DNA of 64,000 nucleotides from JBBQUN01 sp963717115 (GTDB lineage Bacteria; Actinomycetota; Acidimicrobiia; Acidimicrobiales; SZUA-35), in contig CAVQVO010000020.1 in the NCBI GenBank assembly GCA_963717115.1, positions 1 through 64,000 on the forward strand. The letters are read 5' to 3'. Below are positions 48,344 to 56,359 of the stretch, piece by piece (positions within the stretch are counted from its first letter, which is position 1; each line of letters starts with the position of its first letter). The notes under the pieces were generated by a model. That model did not search any database, was not told the origin of the DNA, and worked only from the letters and a program-made list of their open reading frames with translations. The position numbers and the translations under genes are program-made.

Positions 48344-50098
48344 GTGGTTGACAAGTGGTTGGTCGAAACCGATCTGAGCGAGGAGTTCGACTTCTACACC
48401 AGGGCGAACGTTGGCGAGGTCTTCCCCGATCCCGTCGCTCCGTTCTCGTTCGGGTACTTCGAGAACGAGAACGGGCTGGGCGGTTCCGAGATGGGGTTCC
48501 GTCGCGCCTACTACAAGATCGGCGTGATGACGCCCGACGAACTCCCCGACGACGAGTGCGTCTTCCTCGGGGTGGTCAACGGCTACTGCTACCTCAACGC
48601 CTCGGCGCTGCGGATGCTCGGCCACCGGGCCCCCGGCATGACGGCCGCCGACATCGACGACGCCTTCTTCGGCGACGCCCCCGGCGTTCCCGACTTCGTG
48701 ATCAAGCCCGGTTTCGACCGTGAGGACCTCACCGCCAAGATCGGCGAGACGTTCACCTGGGTCCTCACCACGCCCGACCTCCCCGAGGTCCTGGCCGACG
48801 AGAAGATGGTCAACGCCCTGCGGGCCGGCCGCCCCGATCTGTCGGCGATGTCGGATCGGGAACTCATCGACCACGTCCTGCGGATCGCCGACGCCCACTT
48901 CGAGGACCTGTTCACCCAACACATCTTCATCAGCTTCCTGGCCACGCTCCCGATCGGCATCCTCACCGCGGTCTGCGCCGCGGTCGGACGACCCGAAGAC
49001 ACCCTGCGGCTGCTGGCCGGGGTGGGTGACGTCGAGTCGGCGGCCCCCTCGATGGCGATGTGGAACCTCGGGCGGACGGCGGCGGCGTCGGCCACGCTCA
49101 CCGCCCAGTTCGAGCAGGGTCACCGGGGTCTCTTCGATCGACTCACCGCCGCCGCCGGCGATCCCGACGTCGACGCCTTCCTCACCGAGTTCGCGGCGTT
49201 CTCGTTCGCCTACGGATGCCGCGGCCCGAACGAATGGGAAGTGCGCTCCCCGACGTGGGAGACCCATCCCGACCTCGCCCTGGCCGCCATCGACCGGATG
49301 CGGTTGTCGCCGCCCTCGGCCTCGCCACAGGGTCACAATGCCGAGCTGGCCGCCGAGCGCGAACGGATCGGGGCCGAGATCGCGGCGATGGTCGAGGGTG
49401 ACCCCGAGACCCACGGCCAGTTCCTGGCGGCGCTGAGCTCGTCGAAGGTCTTCATGCCCGGTCGGGAGCGCACCAAGACCAACAACATCAAGCTGGTGCA
49501 CGAGCTGCGGGTGGCGCTGATGGAGTTCGGGCGACGGTGCGTCGCCAACGGGACGTTCCCGAAGGTCAACTCCTACGGCCTGCTCAGTCGTCCCGAGCTG
49601 CTCGAGTTCCTCGATTCGCCCGAGGGCTGGATCGACACGCTGAACGAACGAGAGGCGCTGCTCGCCGAGGTGTCGGCGATCCAGGAGCCGTTCCTGTTCG
49701 TCGGGCATCCGGGTTCGATGTCGGACTATCCCCGGCGCGATGCCGTGGCCATCGACCTCACGGTCGCCGGCGAGGTCATCCAGGGGATGCCCGGCTGTCC
49801 GGGCAAGTCCCGCGGCATCGCCCGGGTCATCACCAACTCCCATGACCCGTCGGGTCTCGACCCGGGCGACATCCTCGTGGCGCCGATCACCGACCCGTCG
49901 TGGACGCCGCTGTTCGTGCCGGCGGCCGGGGTCGTGGTCGATGTCGGGGCGGCCCTGTCGCATGCGATCATCGTGAGTCGGGAACTCGGCATCCCCTGCG
50001 TGGTGTCGGCCACCGATGCCACCAAGCGCATTCCCGACGGGTCCCTGATCGAGGTCGACGGCGACACCGGCGCCGTCACCATCATCGAACTCCCCTGA
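48344..50098 (+). CDS. PEP-utilizing enzyme, mobile-domain protein
   Basis: 584 residues, start GTG behind AAGGAG. The N-terminal and middle parts are helical with no ATP-grasp motif visible (FSFGYFENENGLGGSEMGFRRAYYK, IFISFLATLPIGILTAVCAAVG, FSFAYGCRGPNEWEVRSPTWE, FMPGRERTKTNNIKLVHELRVALMEFGRR). The C-terminal swivelling phospho-histidine domain has GCPGKSRGIARVI, DILVAPITDPSWTPLFVPAAGVVVDVGAALSHAIIVSRELGIPCVV, keeping the catalytic His. It resembles the rifampin-phosphotransferase/PPS C-terminal half. The partner that loads the His is unknown. Intact. Confidence 0.8.
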   Translation: MVDKWLVETDLSEEFDFYTRANVGEVFPDPVAPFSFGYFENENGLGGSEMGFRRAYYKIGVMTPDELPDDECVFLGVVNGYCYLNASALRMLGHRAPGMTAADIDDAFFGDAPGVPDFVIKPGFDREDLTAKIGETFTWVLTTPDLPEVLADEKMVNALRAGRPDLSAMSDRELIDHVLRIADAHFEDLFTQHIFISFLATLPIGILTAVCAAVGRPEDTLRLLAGVGDVESAAPSMAMWNLGRTAAASATLTAQFEQGHRGLFDRLTAAAGDPDVDAFLTEFAAFSFAYGCRGPNEWEVRSPTWETHPDLALAAIDRMRLSPPSASPQGHNAELAAERERIGAEIAAMVEGDPETHGQFLAALSSSKVFMPGRERTKTNNIKLVHELRVALMEFGRRCVANGTFPKVNSYGLLSRPELLEFLDSPEGWIDTLNEREALLAEVSAIQEPFLFVGHPGSMSDYPRRDAVAIDLTVAGEVIQGMPGCPGKSRGIARVITNSHDPSGLDPGDILVAPITDPSWTPLFVPAAGVVVDVGAALSHAIIVSRELGIPCVVSATDATKRIPDGSLIEVDGDTGAVTIIELP

Positions 50099-50104
50099 CC
50101 CGGC

Positions 50105-50153
50105 CACCCGCCCACCCACCCACCCACCCACCCATCCGCCCACCGCCCACCCC
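50105..50153. repeat. C-rich CCCA tract left of the DUF559 gene
   Basis: Repeated ACCC units (CCCACCCACCC-type), G-quadruplex-capable on the minus strand. The G-rich tract at 51308-51359 on the other side of the DUF559 gene mirrors it in inverted orientation. Confidence 0.7.
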
Positions 50154-50158
50154 AATCC

Positions 50159-50205
50159 GTTCTGGCGGGCCTGCGTCCCCGACGGGGAACGCAGGCCCGC
50201 CAGTC
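50159..50205. repeat. Intergenic palindrome, CTGGCGGG family, copy 2
   Basis: CTGGCGGGCCTGCGT (50162-50176) pairs perfectly with ACGCAGGCCCGCCAG (50189-50203), with an inner CCCC/GGGG pair. It shares GTTCTGGCGGGCCTGCGTCCC with the copy at 40133 and is followed by a T-run, TTTTCGG, so it can also terminate transcription. Confidence 0.75.
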
Positions 50206-50254
50206 CGGGTTTTCGGAACGTCACCCCGCCGGACGTCGCTCGCACCATTGACGC

Positions 50255-50278
50255 TCGAGTGTTTGAAAACTCACTCGA
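50255..50278 (+). promoter_or_regulatory. Inverted repeat before the DUF559 gene
   Basis: TCGAGTG and CACTCGA flank an AT-rich TTTGAAAACT core, in the first AT-rich patch upstream of the ATG at 50297. Probably a promoter with an operator; the gene's own N-terminal helix-turn-helix could be the binder. Confidence 0.4.
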
Positions 50279-50296
50279 ATACGTTTGACTACGTTC

Positions 50297-51220
50297 ATGC
50301 GGCGTGGTGTGGATGTGGCAATCGTTCGGTTGGCGGCGATGAACGGGGGCGTCGTCACGACGGCCCAGCTCCGAACCGAGGGTGTCGGTCGCACCAGCAT
50401 CGCCCGACGGGTCGAGACGAGATTCCTGACTCGGATCCACAAGGGGGTCTATGCGGTCGCTCCGATGGTCGGGTCCGACACGCCCCTCCGGGCCGCGCTG
50501 CTGGCCGCCCCCGACGCCGTGGCCAGCCACCGCAGCGCCGGCGTCGTCCACGGCTGGCCGGTGACGGCGGCCAGACCCGAGATCCTGGTCGGCAAGGGTG
50601 CCAACCACGATCTGGCGGGAGTCATCGTGCACGAGACCCGGTATCTGCCCGCGATCGACACGGCGACGGTCGGCGAGGTCCGGGTCACGTCGCCGGCTCG
50701 GTCGCTGTGCGACCTGGCTTCGGTCACCTCCCCGGGTCATCTCCGCCACCTGGTCGAGACGGCGCTGGTGCGGCGGGTGCCCGCTCCGCCCGAGTTGGTC
50801 GCCTGTCATCGAAGCCTGGCCCGGCGAGGCCGCCGAGGGGTGGTCGTGATGCGAGACCTGCTGGTCGAGTTGCTCGACGACGAGCCCTTCCCCCTGTCGA
50901 GGCTCGAGCTCGAACTCACGCTGGCCCTCGACCGACGAGGGCTCGGGGACGTGCGTCGTCAGTTCGTCCCGCCCTGGTTCGACGGGATCTCCGGGGTCGT
51001 CGACTTCGCAGCTCCGCGCAGCCGGTTGATCATCGAGGCCGACGGCCGTGCCTGGCACACGATCGACCAGGACCGTGCTCGGGATGCCGAGCGTGACCGG
51101 CGTGCCGCGAAGCACGGCTGGGTGGTGTTGCGGGTCGGATGGCACGAGGTCGTGCATCGAACCGAATCGGTGCTCGACGACCTCGTCGAGATCGTCGCCG
51201 CTCGTTCCCCGGCCGCCTGA
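50297..51220 (+). CDS. AbiEi-type HTH plus DUF559 (Vsr-like) protein
   Basis: 307 residues. The N-terminus VDVAIVRLAAMNGGVVTTAQLRTEGVGRTSIARRVETRFLTRIHKGVYAV is the AbiEi antitoxin-like winged helix. Then VASHRSAGVVHGWPV and RVTSPARSLCDLASVTSPGHLRHLVE follow. The C-terminus is a DUF559 PD-(D/E)XK-like fold: GVVDFAAPRSRLIIEADGRAWHTIDQDRARDAERDRRAAKHGWVVLRVGWHEVV. The start could be a TTG at 50285; I prefer the ATG at 50297. No AbiEii toxin is adjacent. The gene is bracketed by palindromes and inverted G/C tracts. Role unknown. Confidence 0.8.
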   Translation: MRRGVDVAIVRLAAMNGGVVTTAQLRTEGVGRTSIARRVETRFLTRIHKGVYAVAPMVGSDTPLRAALLAAPDAVASHRSAGVVHGWPVTAARPEILVGKGANHDLAGVIVHETRYLPAIDTATVGEVRVTSPARSLCDLASVTSPGHLRHLVETALVRRVPAPPELVACHRSLARRGRRGVVVMRDLLVELLDDEPFPLSRLELELTLALDRRGLGDVRRQFVPPWFDGISGVVDFAAPRSRLIIEADGRAWHTIDQDRARDAERDRRAAKHGWVVLRVGWHEVVHRTESVLDDLVEIVAARSPAA

Positions 51221-51228
51221 GCCGTCAG

Positions 51229-51305
51229 GTTCTGGCGGGCGTCGGTTCCTCGATCCCGGACTGGCGAGGCTGTGTCCCTCGAGCGGGACGCCAGCCCGCC
51301 AGAAC
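51229..51305. repeat. Intergenic palindrome, CTGGCGGG family, copy 3 (expanded)
   Basis: GTTCTGGCGGGC (51229-51240) is matched inverted by GCCCGCCAGAAC (51294-51305), with a nested CTGGCG/CGCCAG and GTCCC/GGGAC hairpin. It begins eight bases after the DUF559 stop codon. Confidence 0.7.
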
Positions 51306-51307
51306 GG

Positions 51308-51359
51308 ATGGGTGGGTGGGTGGTGGGTGGGGGCGGGAGGGTGGGTGGGTGGGTGGGGA
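51308..51359. repeat. G-rich GGGT tract right of the DUF559 gene
   Basis: Repeated GGGT/GGTG units, G-quadruplex-capable on the plus strand. This mirrors the C-rich tract at 50105-50153. It runs to the stop codon of the gene at 51361. Confidence 0.7.
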
Positions 51360-51360
51360 G

Positions 51361-52065
51361 TCAGGTGAGGCGGTAGTGGTAGCCCAGGCGGGAGCGGCCC
51401 GTCTGGGCGAACAGGCCGAGGGGGGTGCAGCAGTAGGCCATCTTCTGGGCGGCCGCCCGATCGATCGAGCCCAGCCCCGCCAGATCGGCGGTGGTGAACT
51501 CGTCGGGGAGGCCCCCGGGGACCAGCCGCCGCAGGTCGGCGGCCCGGTCGAAGCGTTCGGTCCCGACCAGGGAGGTCAGCACCCGGTCGACGGTCCGATA
51601 GCCGCCCCGGCCGCGCCGGGCCCGGGGATCGGGCTCCTGCACCCGGTCGACCTCGACCAGCGCGACCTCGATCGACAGATTGGGGTGGTCGAGCAGGGTC
51701 GGAATCGACACCAGTTCGTCGAACAGGTCGTACACCGACCCCCGGCGCGGCGACAACCGGGGCTTGGCCCCCGGTCGGACCAGGCGGGTGCGGACGGCGA
51801 TCGGATGCACGAGCAGCAGCCGGTACGAGCCCAGCAGTCGGTCGAGCTTGTTGGCCATCGAGCCGAACGAGGCGGTCTGGATCTCGATCAGGTCGTCGCC
51901 CCGCTTGATGTCGATCACGAAGCCCTCGAGGGGGACCTCGAAGTCGTCACCCGGCCGGGCGTAGTGCCGCTTCAGCGCAGCGTGCAGGGAACCCTCGTTG
52001 AGCGTCCCGATGTGGGGGGAGTCGGCGTCGATCGATCGATCGTAGACCTGGTAGACACCGACCAT
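51361..52065 (-). CDS. Conserved protein with EGSLHAALK motif, nuclease-like
   Basis: 234 residues: TLNEGSLHAALKRHYARPGDDFEVPLEGFVIDIKRGDDLIEIQTASFGSMANKLDRLL, then LLLVHPIAVRTRLVR, SPRRGSVYDLFDELVSIPTLLDHPNLSIEVALVEVDRVQ, and a winged-helix-like end ADLAGLGSIDRAAAQKMAYCCTPLGLF. The first part matches a widespread uncharacterised family. The VIDI...LIEIQ spacing is like a PD-(D/E)XK core, an inference only. Its ATG shares the CATG at 52063-52066 with the divergent Pth2 gene. Confidence 0.7.
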   Translation of the reverse strand: MVGVYQVYDRSIDADSPHIGTLNEGSLHAALKRHYARPGDDFEVPLEGFVIDIKRGDDLIEIQTASFGSMANKLDRLLGSYRLLLVHPIAVRTRLVRPGAKPRLSPRRGSVYDLFDELVSIPTLLDHPNLSIEVALVEVDRVQEPDPRARRGRGGYRTVDRVLTSLVGTERFDRAADLRRLVPGGLPDEFTTADLAGLGSIDRAAAQKMAYCCTPLGLFAQTGRSRLGYHYRLT

Positions 52066-52760
52066 GCCGACCGTGCCCCCCGCCTCGCCGCTGGCGCTCC
52101 AGCTCGCCGTCCGGGTCGAGCGGCTCGACCCTCCGGCGGTCGCCGACCTGTGTGAGGCGGCGGCCCTGGCCACCATCGCCCTGCTCGACGACCCCCGGAG
52201 TCGCCCCGGTGGCTCCTGGCACGACGCCGTCACCGCCTGGAACGGTGCGCGGATCCGCAAGATCGTCCGCCGAGGCCGGGCCTCGGCCTGGGACCGGGCC
52301 CAGGACGTCGAGGGGATCACGGTGGCACACCGAACGGCCGAGGTGCGGGCGTTCGTCCCCGGCCCCCTCGATCGTGCGCCGACCGCGGTCGCCAAACTCC
52401 AGATCCGCTCCACCCCACTCGACGAACCGGTGCGTTGCGACCAGCTGCCCGCCGTCGGACACCGGCCGGCCCGAGCTCCTGATCGCCGTCACGCCCGATG
52501 TCGACATGTCGTGGGGCAAACAGGCGGCCCAGTGCGCCCACGCCGGACAACTGGCCTGGCAGCGCGCCGGTCCCGCACGGGTCGCCGCGTGGATGGAGGC
52601 CGGTCGGCCCCTGCGGGTCGTCCACCCCACGCCGGAACGGTGGGCGGAGTTGATCGCCGAGGCCGACGTGACGGTCCACGACGGCGGCTTCACCGAGATC
52701 CCGGCCGGAACCCTCACGGCGGTTGCCGTCTGGCGTCCCCGGCACGCCGGCGGGGGATGA
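52064..52760 (+). CDS. Peptidyl-tRNA hydrolase, Pth2 family (frame break near 52460)
   Basis: About 231 residues. The N-terminal 130-residue part (ALQLAVRVERLDPPAVADLCEAAALATIALLDDP, GSWHDAVTAWNGARIRKIVRRGRASAWDRAQ) is followed by the Pth2 core LLIAVTPDVDMSWGKQAAQCAHAGQLAWQ, where MSWGK-AAQ-AHA is the family signature. It hydrolyses peptidyl- or aminoacyl-tRNA. The break is near GTCGGACACCGG (about 52455-52470); one base removed gives exactly 232 codons. The start shares CATG with the opposite gene, so leaderless translation is likely. Confidence 0.78.
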
Positions 52761-52799
52761 TCCTCGGCCCCGCCTGCTCCGGGGCCTACCATCGACGGC

Positions 52800-53876
52800 G
52801 TGCCCATCACCCCGAACCTCGCCGTCCTGCGGCCGCTGTTCAACCAACGTGCGGGGTCGGATTCGGTGTCGTGGAAACGCCCGACCACCCGAGACCCCTG
52901 GCAGCGGGTGATCAAGGGACTGGTGGCGGTCAACCTCGTCGTGGCCTTCGGCTTCATCGGCTACCAGTTGCTCGGACTGTCCGTCATCGACTCGCTCTAC
53001 CAGACCGTCATCACGGTCACGACCGTCGGCTACACCGAGATCGGCTTCACCCCCGAGAACGCCGCCCGATACCGGTCGTTCACGATGGCGCTCGCCGTGG
53101 TCGGGACGGCCAGCGTGCTCTACACGCTCGGTGTGCTGGTCGACACCCTCATCGAGGGAAGCCTCAACGACGAACTCAGGAGACGCCGCATGTTGAAGTC
53201 CATCGACACCCTCGAGGGCCACGTCATCATCTGCGGCTGGGGTCGGGTCGGCAACGCCGTTGCGGTGTTCGTGCGGCGCTCGGGGGGCCAGGTCGTGATC
53301 ATCGACCGCGATCCCGACGAGGACATCGCCGAGTTCCCGATCGTCGTCGGCGAGGCCACCGACGACGACGTGCTCCGGGCCGCCGGCATCGAACGGGCCA
53401 AGACCATCATCGCCGCACTCGACCACGACGCCGACAACCTGTTCGTCTGCCTCAGCGCCCGCTCGATCCGTCCCGATCTCTTCATCGTCGCCCGCACCAA
53501 CGACCAGAAGAACGAACCCAAGATGCTCCAGGCGGGGGCCAATCGGGTGATCAATCCGCACGAGATCGGTGGGTCGCGCATGGCCGCCCTGGCGCTCCAG
53601 CCGCACGTCGCGGAGTTCCTCGACGAGGTCCTCCACGACGAGGGTCACGATGTCGCCGTCAACGAGGTGGTCGTCCCGCTCGGCTCGGCGATGGTCGGTC
53701 GATCGCTCATGGACCTGCGGGCCGAAGACGGTCGTCGCTCCCTGATCATCGCCATTCGGCAGGGGAACGGGCGGTACCACACCAACCCGTCGCCTCAGAC
53801 CACGCTCGAGGGGGGCGACGTGATCATCGCCTTGGGGTCCGCCGACGAACTGGCCCGGCTGCGAAGTCTGGTGTGA
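52800..53876 (+). CDS. Potassium channel with TrkA-N/C (RCK) domains
   Basis: 358 residues. Two membrane helices (VIKGLVAVNLVVAFGFIGYQLLG and the pore exit helix SFTMALAVVGTASVLYTLGVLVDTL) flank the selectivity filter TVITVTTVGYTEIG. The cytosolic RCK domain has VIICGWGRVGNAVAVFVRRSG, VIIDRDP and a TrkA-C domain (VVVPLGSAMVGRSLMDLRAEDGRRSLIIAIRQGNG, GGDVIIALGS). A gated K+ channel in the cytoplasmic membrane, MthK-like. GTG start at 52800, 39 bp after Pth2. Confidence 0.92.
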   Translation: MPITPNLAVLRPLFNQRAGSDSVSWKRPTTRDPWQRVIKGLVAVNLVVAFGFIGYQLLGLSVIDSLYQTVITVTTVGYTEIGFTPENAARYRSFTMALAVVGTASVLYTLGVLVDTLIEGSLNDELRRRRMLKSIDTLEGHVIICGWGRVGNAVAVFVRRSGGQVVIIDRDPDEDIAEFPIVVGEATDDDVLRAAGIERAKTIIAALDHDADNLFVCLSARSIRPDLFIVARTNDQKNEPKMLQAGANRVINPHEIGGSRMAALALQPHVAEFLDEVLHDEGHDVAVNEVVVPLGSAMVGRSLMDLRAEDGRRSLIIAIRQGNGRYHTNPSPQTTLEGGDVIIALGSADELARLRSLV

Positions 53877-54508
53877 GCGACGCCGACGCCCACCTGCTCG
53901 CCCTGCTGCTCGCTGCCGCCGATGGCCGATACCCGCCGGTCGACGGCGGCATCACGTGGCTCGGTCCCCTCGACCGCGGGATCGAGGCGGTGGTCTGCTT
54001 CACCGGTCACTCGGTCATCGCCACCCGACTCGGCCCGGCCGACTTCGCCGACCTCCCGCTCGACGGTTTCGGGCCGGCCCACGGCGTCGACGTCCTGACA
54101 CGGCTGCGGGGACCGTCGGGTCGCGAGGGCGTCACCGACGCCATCGTGGTGGGCCGCGGCACCGGGCTCGGCTCCGACCTCCCCGAACGGCACGATCTCG
54201 AGGACCACCACCGGGTGGCCTACGCCCGCTCGATCCGTTCCGCCGTCACCGTCCACGGCGACGAACGGGGCCTGATCACGTTGTCGCTCGGGCTCGCCGG
54301 CCGCCGGGAGCTCAGCATCGAAGCCGCACCGGCCGGTCAGGGCCGGGGCTGGGGATCGAGTCTGCTCGCCGAGGCGCTGGCCCTGGTCCCCGCCGGCTCG
54401 CCGTTGTTCGCCGCGGTCTCACCCGGCAACGCCCGCTCGCTGCGAGCGTTCCTCGGCGCCGGTTTCGAACCCATCGGGTCCGAGACGATCATCCTCCCTC
54501 GGGACTGA
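53873..54508 (+). CDS. GNAT-type acetyltransferase-like protein
   Basis: 211 residues. The C-terminus has the acetyl-CoA loop ELSIEAAPAGQGRGWGSSLLAEALALV and AAVSPGNARSLRAFLGAGFEPIGSETIIL, typical of GNAT. The N-terminal half (GGITWLGPLDRGIEAVVCFTGHSVIATRLGPADF) is family-specific. The GTG overlaps the channel stop (GTG TGA). The 3' end overlaps the convergent acetyltransferase by 20 bp. Substrate unknown. Confidence 0.75.
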   Translation: MSDADAHLLALLLAAADGRYPPVDGGITWLGPLDRGIEAVVCFTGHSVIATRLGPADFADLPLDGFGPAHGVDVLTRLRGPSGREGVTDAIVVGRGTGLGSDLPERHDLEDHHRVAYARSIRSAVTVHGDERGLITLSLGLAGRRELSIEAAPAGQGRGWGSSLLAEALALVPAGSPLFAAVSPGNARSLRAFLGAGFEPIGSETIILPRD

Positions 54509-55202
54509 CCGGCGCGAACAGGCCGAGCACCCGCCAGCCCCGGTCGGGGAAGCCGCAGGCGTCGGCCGTCGCCGCCGAGGCGAGGTTGTCCTCGGCGTGC
54601 AGATAGGTCGGAATGGCCCCGTCGTCGAGCACCCGTTGGGCTGCTTGGGAGACCAGCCGACGGGCCCACCCGCGGCCCCGATGGGCCTCCTCGGTGACGA
54701 CGGCCAGTTCGTGCCCGAACGGGTCGTGCTGCTTGCGGCCGACACCGGCGGCGACGGTTCGGTCGTCGCCGAACCCGACCAGCACCTCGCCGTTGAACGG
54801 ATGCAGCCACGCCGGCACCCGGGGGTCGTCGGTCGGGAGCCAGACACCGAGGCCGCCCGGGCCGGGCGGCGTCGGTCGGTCGGTCCAGCGGAACACCCCG
54901 CGACCGAACCGCCAGCCGGGCAGATCCAGGGCCTCGGCCAGCCCGGCACCGACGGTGTCGAGATCGGTGCCCAGGGCCCGGACGGCTTCGGCCCGGCCGG
55001 GAGGAACCGACAGCACCGCGCCGTTGAGTGTCTCGACCCCGGCCACCGGTCGGATCCGCCCGTCCCACCCGGGCGCCGTACGTGCCGCCGATCCGACGAC
55101 GATCAGTTCCCCCTCGCCCGGCGGACGCCACTGCCCGAGCCAGGTGTCGAGGTGTCGGGCCAGGCGCTCGGGGATCGTGCCCGACCGTCCGTATCGGCTC
55201 AC
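54489..55202 (-). CDS. GNAT family N-acetyltransferase
   Basis: 237 residues. LAVVTEEAHRGRGWARRLVSQAAQRVLDDGAIPTYLHAEDNLASAATADACGFPDRGWRVLGLF is a classical GNAT acetyl-CoA site (Q/RxxGxG/A as RGRGWA) with the NxxS motif. The GTG at 55202 overlaps the acyl-CoA dehydrogenase stop (GTGA). Possibly acetylates a CoA-pathway metabolite, given the neighbours; not assigned. Confidence 0.8.
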   Translation of the reverse strand: MSRYGRSGTIPERLARHLDTWLGQWRPPGEGELIVVGSAARTAPGWDGRIRPVAGVETLNGAVLSVPPGRAEAVRALGTDLDTVGAGLAEALDLPGWRFGRGVFRWTDRPTPPGPGGLGVWLPTDDPRVPAWLHPFNGEVLVGFGDDRTVAAGVGRKQHDPFGHELAVVTEEAHRGRGWARRLVSQAAQRVLDDGAIPTYLHAEDNLASAATADACGFPDRGWRVLGLFAPVSPEGG

Positions 55203-56341
55203 GGTTGCGGCTCGCGGGGGAGGCCGAGGATTCGTTCGCCGATGATGTTGCGCTGCACCTCGCTCGTGCCCCCACCGATGGTCAGCGCCCGCGAGAACAG
55301 GTAGGACCAGTGCCACGGATCGTCCTCCTCGCCGTGCTCGGTCTGGAGGCCGAGCATCGCCGCCGGCCCCTGCAGGTCCTTCATCAGCGACGTGAGCCGC
55401 TGGCCGTGCACGTCGGCCAGGGTCTTGCGGATCGAGGCGAATGCCTCGGCCATCGGGTCACGCCGCATCATCATGGTCATGATCCGGTAGCCGAGCAGTT
55501 CGATGACCTTCGCATCGGCATACACCCGGGCCGCCTCCTGGCGATGCCGGGGATCGGCCAGGGGCGCGAACGTGGCGGCGACGGTGGCGAAGAATTCCTC
55601 GCTGGTGGGGCCCATGCCCCAGATCACGCCGCCCTCGGAGAGCGACAGACGCTCGTTGCCCAGGGTCACCTTGGCCAGACGCCAGCCGTCGTGCTCGGGT
55701 CCGATCCGACAGTCGACCGGAATGCGGACGTCGTCGAAGAAGACCTCGTTGAAGTGGTTGCCGCCGGTCATCTCGATGATCGGCCGGATCTCGATGCCGG
55801 GTGTCGACATGTCGAGGGCGAAGTAGGAGATGCCGGACTGCTTGCGGCCGGTGATCGCCGGCGCCGCCGGATCGGTGCGGGCGATGAGGATGCCCCATTG
55901 CGAGTGGTTGGCCCACGTCGACCAGATCTTCTGGCCGTTCACGACGTAGACGTCGCCGTCCCGGATCGCCTGGGTTCGGAGCGAGGCGAGGTCGGAGCCT
56001 GCGTCGGGCTCGGAGAACAGCTGGCTCCACTCCTCGGATCCGTCGAGGATGCCGGGCAACCAGCGCTGCCGCTGTTCGTCGGTTCCCCCGGCCAGGATCG
56101 TGGGCCCGGCCCAGCCGACGGCGATCGACGCCCCGATCGGTTCGATCCCGGCGGCGAGCAGTTCGGCGTCGATGATCAGCTGGTGCTCGGGGTCGGCGTC
56201 GAGTCCCCAGGGGGTGGGCCAGTGCGGGGCGACGAAGCCGGCCCGGGCCAGGTCGGCGCGGCTGGGTGCGGGGTGTGCGGCCAGGAACGACCGAACGGCG
56301 AGGCGCCGGGGATCGTCGTCGGGAGGCAGGTCGAAGTCCAT
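55199..56341 (-). CDS. Acyl-CoA dehydrogenase
   Basis: 380 residues. APHWPTPWGLDADPEHQLIIDAELLAAGIEP, QLFSEPDAGSDLASLRTQAIRDGDVYVVNGQKIWSTWANHS (FAD site), FFDDVRIPVDCRIGPEHDGWRLAKVTLGNERLSL and the end TIGGGTSEVQRNIIGERILGLPR. It oxidises an acyl-CoA (often steroid or branched in actinobacteria) with FAD. Eighteen bp after the upstream flavoprotein gene, so the same operon. Confidence 0.92.
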   Translation of the reverse strand: MDFDLPPDDDPRRLAVRSFLAAHPAPSRADLARAGFVAPHWPTPWGLDADPEHQLIIDAELLAAGIEPIGASIAVGWAGPTILAGGTDEQRQRWLPGILDGSEEWSQLFSEPDAGSDLASLRTQAIRDGDVYVVNGQKIWSTWANHSQWGILIARTDPAAPAITGRKQSGISYFALDMSTPGIEIRPIIEMTGGNHFNEVFFDDVRIPVDCRIGPEHDGWRLAKVTLGNERLSLSEGGVIWGMGPTSEEFFATVAATFAPLADPRHRQEAARVYADAKVIELLGYRIMTMMMRRDPMAEAFASIRKTLADVHGQRLTSLMKDLQGPAAMLGLQTEHGEEDDPWHWSYLFSRALTIGGGTSEVQRNIIGERILGLPREPQP

Positions 56342-56359
56342 GATGGCGTTGGCCCTGGG

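Noticed and set aside
48320..51157. 945-codon antisense frame opposite the PEP-utilizing gene
   Set aside because: No recognisable domain, and it crosses the palindrome and the DUF559 gene.
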